A stretch of DNA of 64,000 bases from Oceanimonas marisflavi (GTDB lineage Bacteria > Pseudomonadota > Gammaproteobacteria > Enterobacterales > Aeromonadaceae), in contig NZ_QAGM01000006.1 of NCBI RefSeq assembly GCF_003049725.1, positions 1-64,000 on the forward strand, written 5' to 3'. Positions 63,445 to 64,000 of the stretch are shown piece by piece. The stretch's first letter is position 1, and every line of letters starts with the position of its first letter. The translations under genes were made by a program, and so were the position numbers. The notes beneath the pieces are model-generated. The model had not been told where the DNA came from. It saw nothing but the letters and a program-made list of their open reading frames with translations, and did no database searches.

Positions 63445-64000
63445 ATGACACCAGAGCAGAAATACCAACAGAGCCCCGCCCTTGCCGAACTGCCCCTGGG
63501 CAAGCAGAGCAGCTATGTCAGCGAATATGATCCCAATCAGCTGCAGGCGGTGCCGCGCAGCCTGAACCGGGACGATCTGGGCCTGGAGGCCGCTGCCCTG
63601 CCCTTTTCCGGTGAAGATCTGTGGAACCTGTATGAACTGTCCTGGCTCAATGCCAGAGGCAAGCCCATGGTGGCCATGGGCGAGGTGCGGGTGCCCGCCA
63701 CCAGCGTCAACCTGATCGAATCCAAGTCGTTCAAACTTTACCTCAACAGCTTTAACCAGAGCCGCTTTGAGAGCCTGACCGCGGTGGAAGAAACCCTGGC
63801 CCGGGATCTGTCCGCCTGCGCCCAGGGCAAGGTCACCGTCAAACTCTATGAGCTGCAGTTTGCGCCGGCCCAGTTCGGCCGTCTGCCCGGCCACTGCATC
63901 GATCAGCTCGATATCGACATTGACCGCTACCAGCCCGATCCCGCCCTGCTGGCCAACGCCACCGAGACGGAAGAGGTCAGCGAAACCCTGCATTCCCACC
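63445..64000 (+). CDS. queF: NADPH-dependent 7-cyano-7-deazaguanine reductase, 3' end outside window
   Basis: Reduces preQ0 to preQ1 in queuosine synthesis. The visible 185 codons give the N-terminal half of the two-domain QueF: LAELPLGKQSSYVSEYDPNQ (20 residues), WLNARGKPMVAMGEVRVPAT (20 residues), LIESKSFKLYLNSFNQSRFE (20 residues), the last being the substrate-binding ESKS region. The catalytic cysteine is expected beyond the right edge. ATG at 63445; no clear preQ1 riboswitch is visible before it. Confidence 0.95.
   Translation, partial: MTPEQKYQQSPALAELPLGKQSSYVSEYDPNQLQAVPRSLNRDDLGLEAAALPFSGEDLWNLYELSWLNARGKPMVAMGEVRVPATSVNLIESKSFKLYLNSFNQSRFESLTAVEETLARDLSACAQGKVTVKLYELQFAPAQFGRLPGHCIDQLDIDIDRYQPDPALLANATETEEVSETLHSH

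Overview
The window is chromosomal DNA of a gammaproteobacterium, most likely of the Aeromonadales (an Oceanimonas, Zobellella or Oceanisphaera-like bacterium). This rests on conserved gene blocks (lrp-ftsK-lolA-rarA-serS; trxB; aat-bpt-infA-clpA-clpS-cspD; glnD-dapD; queF-syd-truC-yqcC-yqcA with the DUF3549/DUF3301 pair), the protein sequences themselves and a GC-rich background. The species assignment is inference; no rRNA gene is present. I saw no tRNA, rRNA or CRISPR array.

Region 1 (1-22,100): a truncated IS3-family element at the left edge, then a minus-strand surface-polysaccharide operon read from about 22,080 down to 1,148. A promoter-like sequence and an exact ops element (the RfaH recruitment site) precede wzz, followed by wzx, a nonulosonic-acid module (legB, legC, legG, legI, a NeuD-type acetyltransferase, ptmE, ptmF, legF, ptmA, and a WbpG/PseA-type amidotransferase), wzy, a GT-B-like transferase, fnlA-fnlB-fnlC for UDP-N-acetyl-L-fucosamine, a WbuB-like glycosyltransferase, a WbpV-like reductase/epimerase and a short initiating sugar-phosphate transferase. 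Together they predict a Wzx/Wzy-dependent glycan, probably O antigen, carrying L-FucNAc and a legionaminic-acid-type sugar. wzy through ptmF, and wzx, are strikingly AT-rich, as expected of exchanged genes.

Region 2 (22,100-30,400): rcsF, trmO, an IVP-family four-helix-bundle gene, proS, a REP-associated tyrosine transposase (RAYT) embedded in its probable cognate repeats, a membrane GGDEF-EAL protein and a Yip1-family membrane protein.

Region 3 (30,400-48,300): purF-cvpA, serS, rarA, lolA, ftsK and lrp on the minus strand, then trxB, a SulP transporter facing a 56-residue ribbon-helix-helix protein, and the N-degron pathway genes aat, bpt, clpA and clpS with infA and cspD.

Region 4 (48,300-64,000): a DedA/YqaA-type protein, glnD, long-form dapD, dbpA, a DUF3081 gene, an SLC13-type anion permease, an S1/CvfB-like protein, yqcA, truC, yqcC, a set of small conserved genes of unknown function, syd and the 5' part of queF.

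The intergenic space is unusually rich in short palindromic repeats. At least five families are present. Copies occupy six of the nine convergent gene junctions, and several genes take their stop codons from them. This repeat ecology with its RAYT, and the predicted legionaminic-acid/FucNAc glycan with a candidate new CMP-nonulosonate transferase, are the two most interesting aspects of the window.
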